From Osedax symbiont Rs1 (GTDB lineage Bacteria > Pseudomonadota > Gammaproteobacteria > Pseudomonadales > Balneatricaceae): a DNA stretch of 64,000 nt. This document shows positions 28,641 through 37,499 of this stretch, one piece after another. Position 1 is the first letter of the stretch; the number at the start of each line of letters is the position of its first letter. The DNA is taken from contig ASZJ01000160.1 in NCBI GenBank assembly GCA_000416275.1, positions 317 to 64,316 on the forward strand, read 5' to 3'. A program made the position numbers and the translations under genes. A model generated the notes under the pieces. The model was given only the letters and a program-made list of their open reading frames with translations, searched no databases and had not been told where the DNA came from.

Positions 28641-29120
28641 ATGACCGATAGATACGCTTTAGATAAGACCGATTTGGCGATGTTGGATTTATTACAAGAA
28701 AACGGCAGGATGACAAATCAACAGTTGGCGGACAATATTAACCTGACATCGGCGCCTTGCTTAAGGCGTTTAAAGCGCTTGGAAGTCGATGGTATCGTCG
28801 ACCGCTACGTGGCTATTCTGAATAGAACTGCGGTTTCTTTAGAGGTGATGGCGCTGGTTAATATTTCACTGAATACTTTTTCCGATCAGGGGATTGCCGA
28901 GTTCGAGCAGTTTATTGCTGAGAATAAAAATATCATCGAGTGTTACTCGGTTTCCGGCGAATATGATTTTTTCTTAAAAGTGGTGGCCGGTAATATTGCA
29001 GAGATAGAAAATATCTTGTTGAAGCAGTTGCTTAGATTGCCGATAGTGCGCGCGGCAACCACCACCTTTGTCTTGGGTGAGAGAAAAAACACGACTTGTC
29101 TGCCGCTCAAAAAACCGTGA
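28641..29120 (+). CDS. Lrp/AsnC family transcriptional regulator
   Basis: A 159-residue Lrp-type regulator with an N-terminal winged HTH (LDKTDLAMLDLLQENGRMTNQQLADNINLTSAPCLRRLKRLE split over two helices) and a C-terminal RAM ligand-binding domain (SGEYDFFLKVVAGNIAEIE). The ATG start is preferred over a TTG five codons upstream because AGGA lies about 7 bases before it. Divergence from the E1-E2 operon suggests it controls that operon, as BkdR does for branched-chain oxoacid dehydrogenase in Pseudomonas. That link is inference. Confidence 0.9.
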   Translation: MTDRYALDKTDLAMLDLLQENGRMTNQQLADNINLTSAPCLRRLKRLEVDGIVDRYVAILNRTAVSLEVMALVNISLNTFSDQGIAEFEQFIAENKNIIECYSVSGEYDFFLKVVAGNIAEIENILLKQLLRLPIVRAATTTFVLGERKNTTCLPLKKP

Positions 29121-29234
29121 ATACTGAGAATAGAGAAACTGTTACTAGGCCAGATTAGCGGTTGATTACAGGTGAATTATTTGGGGCAAAGTGGTAAGTT
29201 ACCAGCCCCATGATAGAGTTGAGTCGTTAGTGTT

Positions 29235-30050
29235 TTGCAGCAAAAAAATAAAGCTAGGGTCGGAAGACCTACAACCAGTAGTCGCAATACCGCTCAGGTG
29301 CAGTCGTTGTCTAGAGGGTTGGCGTTGCTCGATAAAATTGCCGAGGCACAAGCAGGGGTTCTGTTAAGTGATTTGGCGGAGCAAGCGGGGCTGCCGGTCT
29401 CTACAGTGCACCGATTGTTGAATACTCTGCAGCAACAAGGTTTTATTCGTCAGGAAACCGCTCGGGAACTGTGGTTCATCGGTACTGCTGGATTCAAAGT
29501 CGGCAATGCGTTTCTGGCCAGTAGGGATTTCGTCCGTCAAGCTCAGCCATTTATGCAGCAGTTGGTCGATGAGGTGGGTGAAACCTCAAATTTATCGATT
29601 TTGCAGGATGCAAAGGCAGTCATTATTGCGCAGCTACAGTGTCGAGAAATGATGCGGATGATGGTGCCTTTAGGTAGTGCGTCTCCGCTGCATGCCTCCG
29701 GGGTCGGTAAAGCGATCTTGGCTGGACTACCTGAAAGCGAGCGGCGCCAGCAATTACAGGGTCTGCAATTAACAGAAATTACGCCGTGGACAATCACTGC
29801 AACCGCGCAATTACAAACAGCGTTGACGCAGACGGCCGCTCGAGGTTGGGCTTTTGACGATCAGGAGCACGCGGTCGGTTTACGCTGTGTTGCCGCCTGT
29901 CTGTACGATGAAAATGGTTATCCATTAGCGGCTATTTCGGTATCTGGGCCGCTGGCGCGAATAGATGATGATCGAGCGCAGCTGTTGGGTGAAAAAGTCA
30001 AGGCAACCGCGCAAGCTATCACTGCCTTTATTGGTGGCCGCTGGCCTTGA
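29235..30050 (+). CDS. IclR family transcriptional regulator
   Basis: A 271-residue IclR regulator: a winged HTH (VQSLSRGLALLDKIAEAQAG, then LPVSTVHRLLNTLQQQGFI) and an effector domain (LHASGVGKAILAGLPESE, RGWAFDDQEHAVGLRCVAA, ISVSGPLARI). TTG start, since MQQKNKARVGRPTT gives the usual basic leader. It converges with eda; the family often controls sugar-acid or aromatic catabolism, and KdgR-like control of KDPG-producing routes is plausible but not shown. Confidence 0.88.
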   Translation: MQQKNKARVGRPTTSSRNTAQVQSLSRGLALLDKIAEAQAGVLLSDLAEQAGLPVSTVHRLLNTLQQQGFIRQETARELWFIGTAGFKVGNAFLASRDFVRQAQPFMQQLVDEVGETSNLSILQDAKAVIIAQLQCREMMRMMVPLGSASPLHASGVGKAILAGLPESERRQQLQGLQLTEITPWTITATAQLQTALTQTAARGWAFDDQEHAVGLRCVAACLYDENGYPLAAISVSGPLARIDDDRAQLLGEKVKATAQAITAFIGGRWP

Positions 30051-30271
30051 TTGGGCGGTGTTAGCGCAGTAGTGTGGATATTACTGGATGAAAAAAATCC
30101 GCCAGTCAAATTGAGTGCCGGTTCGCTTAAAAGTGGCTCGCTAGCTAGGTATTGCTTAGTGCAGTTAAACGACGCCGTGCAACCAAATCAGTGCTATAGC
30201 CAGATGATCTGGCGACTCTACAGTCTCAGTAAATTTCTCGCTGCTCGGCTCTTGCCAAATAGCTGGGCAGG

Positions 30272-30928
30272 TTAGCTTGGAACTTGGCATTTTGCCAAGC
30301 TATGCTGGGCGATGCGAGTGATGGCTGGCCAGTCTTGCTGCTTGATGAGCTCTCTTGGTGATAGCCATGATCCGCCAACGCACATCACGTTTTTTAAGCG
30401 TAAGAATGACCGGGCATTGTCTTCAGTAATACCACCTGTCGGGCAAAATCTTATTTGCCCAAACGGTCCCTGTAGGGCTTTGAGCATCGCGATGGAACCG
30501 GCTGCTTCGGCGGGAAAAAATTTACAGCGGCTGTAGCCTAATTGCATGATTTGCATTAATTCAGAAGCGCTACTTATGCCGGGTAAGAGCGGTACTTGGT
30601 TATCTTGTCCCGCTTCTAATAAGGGAGTGGTAATGCCTGGACTGATGACTAATTCAGCACCGGCATTGATTGCCTGCTGGTATTGATCGGGATTAAGTAC
30701 TGTGCCGGCGGCGACTTTCATCTGCGGTACTTGACTGGCAATTAATTGTATCGACTCCAGCGCCGCGCTGGTGCGCAATGTGATTTCAATGACTTTGATG
30801 CCTCCCGCTAGTAGCGCATTGGCCAGCGGGATAGCATCGCTAGCACAGTGCATAGCGACTACCGGAATTATCGGTGATTGCTTGCAAAAACTGTCTATGA
30901 ATGGCGCATTTTGTCGATCAATCCACAT
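30272..30928 (-). CDS. eda: 2-keto-3-deoxy-6-phosphogluconate aldolase
   Basis: Eda cleaves KDPG to pyruvate and glyceraldehyde-3-phosphate, the final Entner-Doudoroff step. The 218-residue barrel has IPVVAMHCASDAIPLANALL, IEITLRTSAAL with the catalytic Glu region, AAGTVLNPDQYQQA, SPGITTPLLE, and the Schiff-base Lys in SRCKFFPAEAAGSI. Third gene of the minus-strand zwf-pgl-eda operon, 12 bases after pgl. Confidence 0.96.
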   Translation of the reverse strand: MWIDRQNAPFIDSFCKQSPIIPVVAMHCASDAIPLANALLAGGIKVIEITLRTSAALESIQLIASQVPQMKVAAGTVLNPDQYQQAINAGAELVISPGITTPLLEAGQDNQVPLLPGISSASELMQIMQLGYSRCKFFPAEAAGSIAMLKALQGPFGQIRFCPTGGITEDNARSFLRLKNVMCVGGSWLSPRELIKQQDWPAITRIAQHSLAKCQVPS

Positions 30929-30940
30929 GCTAAAATTCTC

Positions 30941-31639
30941 CTAAGGGCACCAAAGTACCTGCAATTTACGGGTTAAAAAGCGCCGGATTGGCATTTTCAT
31001 CTGATTATTTCCAGACAGTGCTCTCTCTAAAGTTTGTTTTTTATCACTGCCTTTAAGCTGTAAAAAAAGCTGCTTAGCGCCACTGATAGCGTTGGCGCTG
31101 AGGCTGATTCGGCAGTGGGGAGCAGTGCTAGGTTGAGTCGCTAAATAGGTGGCGCTAGTGGATAGTCCCTCAAGTAGCTGTGAACTACAGGGAAAAAGGG
31201 ACGCCGTGTGCCCATCATTGCCCATCCCCAACAGCACTATATCTAAAGGTAGCTGCAGTGCTGCAACAGTTTGGTTTATGGATGCCTGTGCAGCAAATGC
31301 ACTGCTGTTTTCTTGGTAGAGGGCGATAAAATTGGCGTCAGCCGCAAGGTGTTGTAATAAGTGCCGCTCGACCAGCTGTTGATTGCTGTCACTGTGGCTA
31401 GGATCCAGCCATCGATCATCAACCAGTAAAATAGTCACTTTTTGCCATTGAATAGCGGTATTGCTCAAAATTTCAAACAATCTTTTCGGCGTGCTGCCGC
31501 CTGACACTGCAAGCGATGCGTGGCCATTAGCTGTTATTTGCTCAGCTAAAATACTGGCAACTTGCCGAGCAAGGTATTGGCTTTGCTGCTCTAGCTGCGA
31601 AAAACTTAAAAAATTTACTCTGTCGGTATTCGTCGTCAC
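30941..31639 (-). CDS. pgl: 6-phosphogluconolactonase
   Basis: Pgl hydrolyses 6-phosphogluconolactone. The 232-residue DevB-type protein has LAVSGGSTPKRLFEIL, VTILLVDDRWLDPSHSDSN, LPLDIVLLGMGNDGHTASLFP and an ending with RRFLTRKLQVLWCP. The GTG start shares its G with the TAG stop of zwf (TAGTG), so translation is coupled. The lactone made by Zwf is passed straight on. Confidence 0.95.
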   Translation of the reverse strand: MTTNTDRVNFLSFSQLEQQSQYLARQVASILAEQITANGHASLAVSGGSTPKRLFEILSNTAIQWQKVTILLVDDRWLDPSHSDSNQQLVERHLLQHLAADANFIALYQENSSAFAAQASINQTVAALQLPLDIVLLGMGNDGHTASLFPCSSQLLEGLSTSATYLATQPSTAPHCRISLSANAISGAKQLFLQLKGSDKKQTLERALSGNNQMKMPIRRFLTRKLQVLWCP

Positions 31640-33111
31640 TAGCTATCTCCAGACCACTGGCGATTGTCATTGCGAATGATCATTTCAGATTCAGTGGGGC
31701 CCGAGCTTCCCGCCGGATATTTATGCAAAATATGTTCGCTGCTGCTCCAGTGTTGCATGATGTTATCGCACCAGGCCCACGCGTGTTCGATTTCATCGCG
31801 GCGTACAAATAAGTATTGATTGCCCTTGATTACTTCAAATAATAATCGCTCGTAGGCATGGGGGGTGCGAGTATCTTTAAATTCTTGACTGAAATTCAAA
31901 TCTAATTCAGTGGCTTGAATTTGGATGTCATTGTTAATTCCGGGGGACTTAGTTTGTACTTGTAGGGCCACTCCTTCGTTCGGCTGCAAGCTAAGTATCA
32001 GTTTATTGCCGCCCAAGTTTTGCTGATCTTGATCAAAAATAAAATATGCTTGCTGCTTAAAGTGAATCACTATCTGGGTTTGCTTGCGTTTCATTCGCTT
32101 GCCCGCTCTCAGGTAAAAGGGCACTCCCGCCCAGCGCCAGTTGTTTATTTCAGCCCTTATAGCGACAAAGGTCTCGGTTTTGCTGATGCCTTGAGCATCT
32201 GGCTCGCTGTTGTATCCCGGCAGTAATTCCACCTCGTTGTTGCCGCTATCGTACTGACCGCAGACCACGGATTTTTTTTGCTCGGCGGCACTGATCGGCT
32301 TTAGCTGGCGTAAAATTTTAACTTTTTGGTCGCGAATAGTATCCGCTGACAAGTCATCAGGAGGGTCCATAGCCACTAGTGCCAGCAGTTGCAATAAGTG
32401 GTTTTGCACCATGTCGCGCATTTGCCCGGCTTTGTCAAAATAGCTCCAGCGCCCTTCAATACCTATAGATTCGGCAATAGTTATTTCAATGTGAGAAATA
32501 TGATTTTGGTTCCACTGACTGCCAAAAATTGGGTTGGCAAAGCGCAGTGCTAATAAGTTTTGCACCGTCTCCTTACCCAAATAATGATCAATTCGATAGA
32601 TTTGTCGCTCGTTAAAGTACTGTGCTACTTCCTCATTAATCACACTAGATGATTCGCGATCAAAGCCTAATGGCTTCTCTAGCACCACTCGACACTCTGC
32701 AGTTAAGCACTGCTTGCGGTGTAAGTTTTTGCTGATAGTGCCAAAAAATTCTGCCGCTGTTGCGTAGTAGAAAATCCGTTGTTGAGCCGGCTGTTCAGCG
32801 AGTTGTCGCTGCAGTTGCGGATAGCCCTCGCGCTTTAAAAAATCTAATTGGATGTAGGATATGCGCGCTAAAAATCGCGCTAAGGTCTGCTGTTCGAAGC
32901 GATCTTTTTCAATATGTGACTCTAAGTGTTTGCTGGTTAGCTTGCGGTATTCTCGGCTGTCAATTGACCGTCTAGCTAGGCAGATAATGCGACTATTTTC
33001 TGGCAGGAGTTGATCTTTTTCTAGGTCGTAGAGAGAAGGTAATAATTTACGTTGCGATAAATCACCTAGGGCGCCAAAAATAATAATGTCAGTTGCGGAG
33101 GGTTTATTCAT
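31639..33111 (-). CDS. zwf: Glucose-6-phosphate 1-dehydrogenase
   Basis: Zwf oxidises glucose-6-phosphate to the lactone with NAD(P)+. The 490-residue protein has the dinucleotide fold IIIFGALGDLSQRKLLPSLY and the substrate-binding IYRIDHYLGKETVQNLL with the catalytic His. It also has EKPLGFDRESS, FYLRAGKRMKRKQTQIVIHF and FEVIKGNQYLFVRRDEIEHAW. It heads the zwf-pgl-eda operon and diverges from hexR; a HexR-like palindrome lies about 80 bases upstream. Confidence 0.97.
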   Translation of the reverse strand: MNKPSATDIIIFGALGDLSQRKLLPSLYDLEKDQLLPENSRIICLARRSIDSREYRKLTSKHLESHIEKDRFEQQTLARFLARISYIQLDFLKREGYPQLQRQLAEQPAQQRIFYYATAAEFFGTISKNLHRKQCLTAECRVVLEKPLGFDRESSSVINEEVAQYFNERQIYRIDHYLGKETVQNLLALRFANPIFGSQWNQNHISHIEITIAESIGIEGRWSYFDKAGQMRDMVQNHLLQLLALVAMDPPDDLSADTIRDQKVKILRQLKPISAAEQKKSVVCGQYDSGNNEVELLPGYNSEPDAQGISKTETFVAIRAEINNWRWAGVPFYLRAGKRMKRKQTQIVIHFKQQAYFIFDQDQQNLGGNKLILSLQPNEGVALQVQTKSPGINNDIQIQATELDLNFSQEFKDTRTPHAYERLLFEVIKGNQYLFVRRDEIEHAWAWCDNIMQHWSSSEHILHKYPAGSSGPTESEMIIRNDNRQWSGDS

Positions 33112-33189
33112 CGGATACTCTTTTTCTTGTAATTAAACTAGATTTACCATTAATTTTAAGTATTACCTGTAATAAGGTCAACTTTTTTG

Positions 33190-33201
33190 TGTAATATTAC
33201 T
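33190..33201. promoter_or_regulatory. Putative HexR operator, zwf side
   Basis: TGTAATATTACT, whose core GTAATATTAC is a perfect palindrome, lies 79 bases upstream of zwf. The identical 12-mer occurs in the gap/edd spacer at 37108-37119. Known HexR sites in gammaproteobacteria are built on TGTAAT...ATTACA. Confidence 0.6.
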
Positions 33202-33372
33202 AGATAATTGGTTTTTTGATTGATTTGTTTTATCTGAATTAACCGCGTATGTGCGTCGCTATTACCGCTCTATGGCGGGAGGGCTGGCTGCCGACACCAA
33301 TAAAGAATATTAATGTGGTAATATAACTACCAAATATGCGCGAGTTATACTGTTAGCTGCCATTATTTCAAT

Positions 33373-33558
33373 TTGCTAGCGAGTGCTGTTATCCGGCACT
33401 ATCGCGCACTTAGCTTAGGTGATCACTTGGGTAATCACTTAGGTAAGAGTCTAGGTAAGAGTCTAGGTAAGAGTCTAGGTAAGAGCCTAGGTAATAGTTT
33501 AGCTACAGTCGGTTCTAATGGTTCTAATGGTTCTAATGGTTCTAATACAGGGCCATAG
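33373..33558 (+). other. Possible repeat-encoded microprotein, zwf-hexR spacer
   Basis: A 61-codon frame with a TTG start runs through the tandem repeats and reads as LGKS units then SNG units. Both repeat lengths (12 and 9) are multiples of three, so the frame stays open across them. No convincing ribosome site precedes it and no homologue is recognised. It may be chance; it is listed because the repeat periods preserve the frame. Confidence 0.2.
33421..33546. repeat. Two adjacent tandem repeats (12 bp x7, 9 bp x4)
   Basis: 33421-33504 holds seven 12-base units around AAGAGTCTAGGT, of which three are identical and the outer ones diverged. After ACAGTC, 33511-33546 holds four perfect GGTTCTAAT units. 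They fill the hexR leader region in the 513-base zwf/hexR spacer. Perfect short units are typical of slippage-prone, length-variable loci. Confidence 0.9.
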
Positions 33559-33624
33559 CAGCAAAATAGTGCTTTATTGAGAAGTTACCGAGCTTTTATC
33601 TTGCAGGGTTATAGGGAGAACTAA

Positions 33625-34470
33625 GTGTTAAAAAAAATTAGAGAAAAGCGTGATCAGCTCAATAAATCAGAGCGTAAAGTAGCAGATACCATTTTGTTAA
33701 ACCCGTCGGTTGTCACTCAGTTGAGTATAGCGGCGCTCGCCAAATCAGCAGGTGTTAGTGAGCCGACTGTGAATCGGTTTTGTCGCAGTTTCTTGTCTAA
33801 AGGCTTTCCGGATTTTAAGATTCAATTGGCCAAAAGCTTAGTCAGTGGCTCGCTTTTTGTGACGCGCAGTGTTGAGAAAAATGATAGCGCAGAGCAATAT
33901 ACAGACAAGATATTTACCTCGACCATCGCAACGTTAGATGCGGCGCGAAAGCAAGTTGATGTGGAGGCGATAGCGACTGTGGTCGATCATTTAGTGCAGG
34001 CGAAACAAATAGCATTTTTTGGTTTAGGCGCCTCAGGTTCGGTGGCGCGGGATGCGCAGCATAAATTCTTCCGCTTTAATCTACCGGTGGTCGCCTATGA
34101 TGATGTGTTGATGCAGCGTATGGTGGCAGCCGCCTCTCATACTGGGGATGTGATTGTGATTATCTCCTATACTGGGCGCACTAAAGATTTGGTGGAAATA
34201 GCCCAGCTAGCTAACAGTACCGGAGCGACTGTGGTCGGCATCACACTGGAAAACTCACCGTTGGCGAAGGTTTGTCCGGTAGTGCTCAGTGTGCCGCATG
34301 TCGAGAATACCGATATCTATATGCCAATGATCTCAAGATTAACACAATTGACACTCCTCGATGTGCTGGCAACCGGCGTAACTTTAAAGCGGGGAGAGGG
34401 CTTTCATCAGCACTTGGATAAAATAAAGCAGAGTTTGCAATCAACGCGCTACGCTATAGAAGAAAAGTGA
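33625..34470 (+). CDS. hexR: RpiR-family regulator HexR
   Basis: HexR represses Entner-Doudoroff and central-carbon genes and releases DNA on binding KDPG. The 281-residue protein has an N-terminal HTH_6 domain ([17 protein letters not shown], then [15 protein letters not shown]) and a C-terminal SIS sugar-phosphate domain ([39 protein letters not shown]). The GTG start has AGGGAGAA upstream. Divergent from zwf and next to gap, pyk and edd, the targets expected of HexR; palindromes in both spacers support this. Confidence 0.93.
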   Translation: MLKKIREKRDQLNKSERKVADTILLNPSVVTQLSIAALAKSAGVSEPTVNRFCRSFLSKGFPDFKIQLAKSLVSGSLFVTRSVEKNDSAEQYTDKIFTSTIATLDAARKQVDVEAIATVVDHLVQAKQIAFFGLGASGSVARDAQHKFFRFNLPVVAYDDVLMQRMVAAASHTGDVIVIISYTGRTKDLVEIAQLANSTGATVVGITLENSPLAKVCPVVLSVPHVENTDIYMPMISRLTQLTLLDVLATGVTLKRGEGFHQHLDKIKQSLQSTRYAIEEK

Positions 34471-34485
34471 GCTTTGATTGCCAAG

Positions 34486-34517
34486 CATTCTACACTGGGT
34501 ATTTTCAGGGTAGAATG
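34486..34517. terminator. Hairpin between convergent hexR and pyk
   Basis: CATTCTAC (34486-34493) pairs with GTAGAATG (34510-34517), extended past one mismatch by CTG/CAG. It lies in the 84-base gap between the converging hexR and pyk stops. T-runs are short, so efficiency is uncertain. Confidence 0.55.
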
Positions 34518-34554
34518 TTGGTTATCTTGATTGAGTTAGGCTCTTAAATAGTGG

Positions 34555-36003
34555 CTAGCGAACCACATCACCCACTCTAATTATTTTAAGAGTGTTAGTG
34601 CCGCCTTGAGCATTGACATAGTCTCCTTTAGTGATCACCACTAAATCACCTTTTTTGACACAGCCAGTTTTAACTATCTCATCTATGGCAAGCTGGTTAA
34701 TCTCATTGGTTTGCATCTTCGACGAGCTAAAAGCAATCGTATGAACATTGCGATACATAGCTACTTTAGTTTGGGTATCTGGGTTGTCAGTCAGGGCGAA
34801 TACTGGCAGAGAAGTTCGCAAACGCGTCGCCTGTTTGGGGGTTGCTCCAGATTCCGTCATGCAGACTATCGCCTTGACCCCCTCTAAATGATTGGCAGTA
34901 TAGATGGCCGCTAGCGCGACAGTTTCATCAATATTGTCAAACTGTTCATTTAATCGGTGGCCAGATTTGGCAATGTTGGGGCTTGATTCCGCGCCGCGAC
35001 AGATCCTATCCATCGCTTCAACTGCTTGCACCGGGTATTGTCCCGCTGCTGTTTCTGCCGATAGCATCACAGCATCGGTATGATCGAAGACCGCATTGGC
35101 CACATCCGATACTTCTGCGCGAGTCGGCATCGGGCTGCTGATCATCGATTCCATCATTTGCGTGGCGGTGATCACGGCTTTATTTAAACTGCGAGCTCGC
35201 TTGATAATGTGTTTTTGCACGCCGACTAAAGCGGCATCGCCAATTTCTACTGCCAGATCTCCACGGGCCACCATCACCACTTCAGAGGCTCTAATAATAT
35301 TGTCTAGGACTTCATTATCGGCAATGGTTTCAGCGCGCTCAATTTTAGCGACTAAGCCTGCAGTCGATCCCGCCGCTTGTAACAGTGCCCGGGCCTCGTG
35401 CATGTCGTGCTCATCGCGCGGAAAGGAGACGGCAATATAATCAGCGGCTATCTCTGCGGCAATGATGATGTCGGCTTTATCCTTGTCCGTTAATGCTTTC
35501 GCTGAAAGACCGCCGCCTAAGCGATTAATACCTTTGTTGTTAGATAGAGGGCCGCCGGTGGTTACTGTAGTGGTTATTTTGCTATTGCTAACATCGGTAA
35601 CCTCCAGTACAACTCTGCCGTCATCAAGTAGTAGTACATCGCCAATATTTGAGTCTGTGATCAGCGCCAAGTAATCGATGCCGACTTGATGTTGGTCGCC
35701 ATCTTCATAACCTAAGGTTGAGTTGAGCACAAAAGTAGCGCCATTAACTAGCTCAATTTTCTGGTTTTTGAAGCGGGCTATACGAATCTTTGGCCCTTGT
35801 AAGTCAGCCATAATAGCCACAAATAAATGATGCTTGGCGGCAACCTCTCTAATAATCTTGGCACGTTTACGGTGATCGTCTGCTTCGCCATGTGAAAAAT
35901 TTAGTCGTAAAACGTTAGCTCCCGCTAAAATAATCGCTTCAATTTCAGCAAAAGTGCTAGTGGAAGGACCTAAGGTGGCAACTATTTTAGTGTGTCTTGG
36001 CAT
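34555..36003 (-). CDS. pyk: Pyruvate kinase
   Basis: Converts phosphoenolpyruvate and ADP to pyruvate and ATP. The 482-residue protein begins RHTKIVATLGPSTSTFAEIE and has LRLNFSHGEADDHRKRA, MADLQGPKIRI, VARGDLAVEIG and ITATQMMESMISSPMPTRAEVSDVANAVFD, the pyruvate-kinase signature. It ends with an allosteric-type C domain. It lies 24 bases after gap on the same strand, forming a gap-pyk operon. Confidence 0.96.
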   Translation of the reverse strand: MPRHTKIVATLGPSTSTFAEIEAIILAGANVLRLNFSHGEADDHRKRAKIIREVAAKHHLFVAIMADLQGPKIRIARFKNQKIELVNGATFVLNSTLGYEDGDQHQVGIDYLALITDSNIGDVLLLDDGRVVLEVTDVSNSKITTTVTTGGPLSNNKGINRLGGGLSAKALTDKDKADIIIAAEIAADYIAVSFPRDEHDMHEARALLQAAGSTAGLVAKIERAETIADNEVLDNIIRASEVVMVARGDLAVEIGDAALVGVQKHIIKRARSLNKAVITATQMMESMISSPMPTRAEVSDVANAVFDHTDAVMLSAETAAGQYPVQAVEAMDRICRGAESSPNIAKSGHRLNEQFDNIDETVALAAIYTANHLEGVKAIVCMTESGATPKQATRLRTSLPVFALTDNPDTQTKVAMYRNVHTIAFSSSKMQTNEINQLAIDEIVKTGCVKKGDLVVITKGDYVNAQGGTNTLKIIRVGDVVR

Positions 36004-36027
36004 ATCTAATTCTCTTGTTAAGCTAGA

Positions 36028-37032
36028 TTAAGCAGGTGCGTTGATTAAGGCGATAGTGTTGTCTAACATGCGGTTAGAAAAAGCCCATTCATTATCATAC
36101 CATGACATTACCTTTACATGACGACCGGTGACTATTGTTTGCGTCGCATCAAATATAGAGGATAGGGGGTTGTGATTAAAATCGATAGAGACTAATGGAC
36201 GAGTATTGTAGCCAAGCACGGGTGAATCCCGACTGGCATCTTTGATAATTTGATTGATTTCTACAACGCTGGTTGGTCGTTGACTGATAAAGCTAAAATC
36301 AACCACAGACACGTTGATGGTGGGTACGCGCATTGCCATGCCATCTATTTTTCCCGCTAATTCAGGCAGTACTATGCCGACTGCAACGGCGGCACCGGTG
36401 CTGGTGGGGATCATCGATTGAGTGGCTGAGCGAGCGCGGTACGGATCACTGTGATAGCTGTCTGAAAGGTTTTGATCATTGGTGTAAGCGTGAATAGTGG
36501 TCATTAATCCCGACTCAATGCCGACGCCGTTATTTAGTGCTTGGGCGATGGGAGCTAAACAGTTAGTCGTGCAAGATGCATTGGATATGATTTGATGACT
36601 GGCGCGTAGCTCTTGATGATTGACACCAAAAACAACAGTGGCATCTACCCCTTTACCCGGGGCTGATATGATCACTTTTTTGGCCCCCGCAGTGAGGTGA
36701 GCTTGCGCTTTATCCCTATCAGTGAAAAAACCGCTACATTCGTACACTACATCTACTTGAAGTTTTTTCCAGGGCAGGTCAGCGGGATCGCGCTCGGTAT
36801 ACATGGCAATTTTATCGCCATTTATGCTCAGGCTTTCCGCGTCGTGGCTGACCTCGCCATTAAAGCGACCGTGTACTGAGTCGTACTGAAATAAATGCGC
36901 ATTGATAGTGGTTGCGCCCAAGTCATTAATAGCAACGACTTGAATACTATTGCGATGCTGACCCTCGTACAAAGCTCTTAAAATGTTGCGGCCGATTCTT
37001 CCAAAGCCATTGATAGCGACTCTAATGGTCAT
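36028..37032 (-). CDS. gap: Glyceraldehyde-3-phosphate dehydrogenase
   Basis: Oxidative phosphorylation of glyceraldehyde-3-phosphate. The start [16 protein letters not shown] is chosen because AGGAG lies about 8 bases upstream; an in-frame ATA/ATG extension of eight residues is unlikely. The NAD fold opens the protein, the catalytic Cys is in [12 protein letters not shown], and [20 protein letters not shown] and [13 protein letters not shown] follow. 334 residues, normal. It diverges from edd with two HexR-like palindromes in between. Confidence 0.97.
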   Translation of the reverse strand: MTIRVAINGFGRIGRNILRALYEGQHRNSIQVVAINDLGATTINAHLFQYDSVHGRFNGEVSHDAESLSINGDKIAMYTERDPADLPWKKLQVDVVYECSGFFTDRDKAQAHLTAGAKKVIISAPGKGVDATVVFGVNHQELRASHQIISNASCTTNCLAPIAQALNNGVGIESGLMTTIHAYTNDQNLSDSYHSDPYRARSATQSMIPTSTGAAVAVGIVLPELAGKIDGMAMRVPTINVSVVDFSFISQRPTSVVEINQIIKDASRDSPVLGYNTRPLVSIDFNHNPLSSIFDATQTIVTGRHVKVMSWYDNEWAFSNRMLDNTIALINAPA

Positions 37033-37107
37033 AAATAAACTCCTGAAATGTATCATTTAGTAAGCATCCATAAACTCCAGTTTTGATGTTTGCGGATGAG
37101 CTATATA

Positions 37108-37119
37108 TGTAATATTACT
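37108..37119. promoter_or_regulatory. Putative HexR operator 1, gap/edd spacer
   Basis: TGTAATATTACT, identical to the site upstream of zwf, about 76 bases before the gap start. Confidence 0.6.
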
Positions 37120-37158
37120 CCTTTTTATCGATTAAGATAGCCAGTCACTGGCTAAATC

Positions 37159-37172
37159 TTGTAATATTACAA
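37159..37172. promoter_or_regulatory. Putative HexR operator 2, gap/edd spacer
   Basis: TTGTAATATTACAA is a perfect 14-base palindrome and the most complete site of the three. It lies between the divergent gap and edd genes, about 50 bases from operator 1. The remaining 300 bases up to edd hold no other recognisable feature. Confidence 0.68.
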
Positions 37173-37499
37173 CGTAGTGAGTTGGCTGTTTTTTTTATTT
37201 TAGCTTAATTTTGCCGATCGATAAGCTAGATTGCAGTGCTTTGCTGATGTTGATTAAAACTTAGCTATAATGGTGGGAGGCTAAAAAATAGTCTCGTCTT
37301 GGTTTGAGTCGAACACAGCGACCTTTGACTGCGAAAAATCCCTGCGAATAGGCTGAGTTACAATAAATGAGCCGGTTCTCGCTCTGGTTTTTAATCGCTG
37401 GATCAGTGGTTATAGTGAGAGCTTAATAGCACTGCGAGAATTGTGCCGCATCAGTGGCGTTAAAATAGATTTTAATAAAGTATAGAGTAAGGTGAGCAT

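Noticed and set aside
30051..30275. 74-codon frame after the IclR gene
   Set aside because: Directly abuts the stop, no ribosome site, composition unlike its neighbours; most likely chance.
33421..33546. CRISPR-like short repeats
   Set aside because: Units are directly adjacent with no spacers and are only 12 and 9 bp long; no cas genes.
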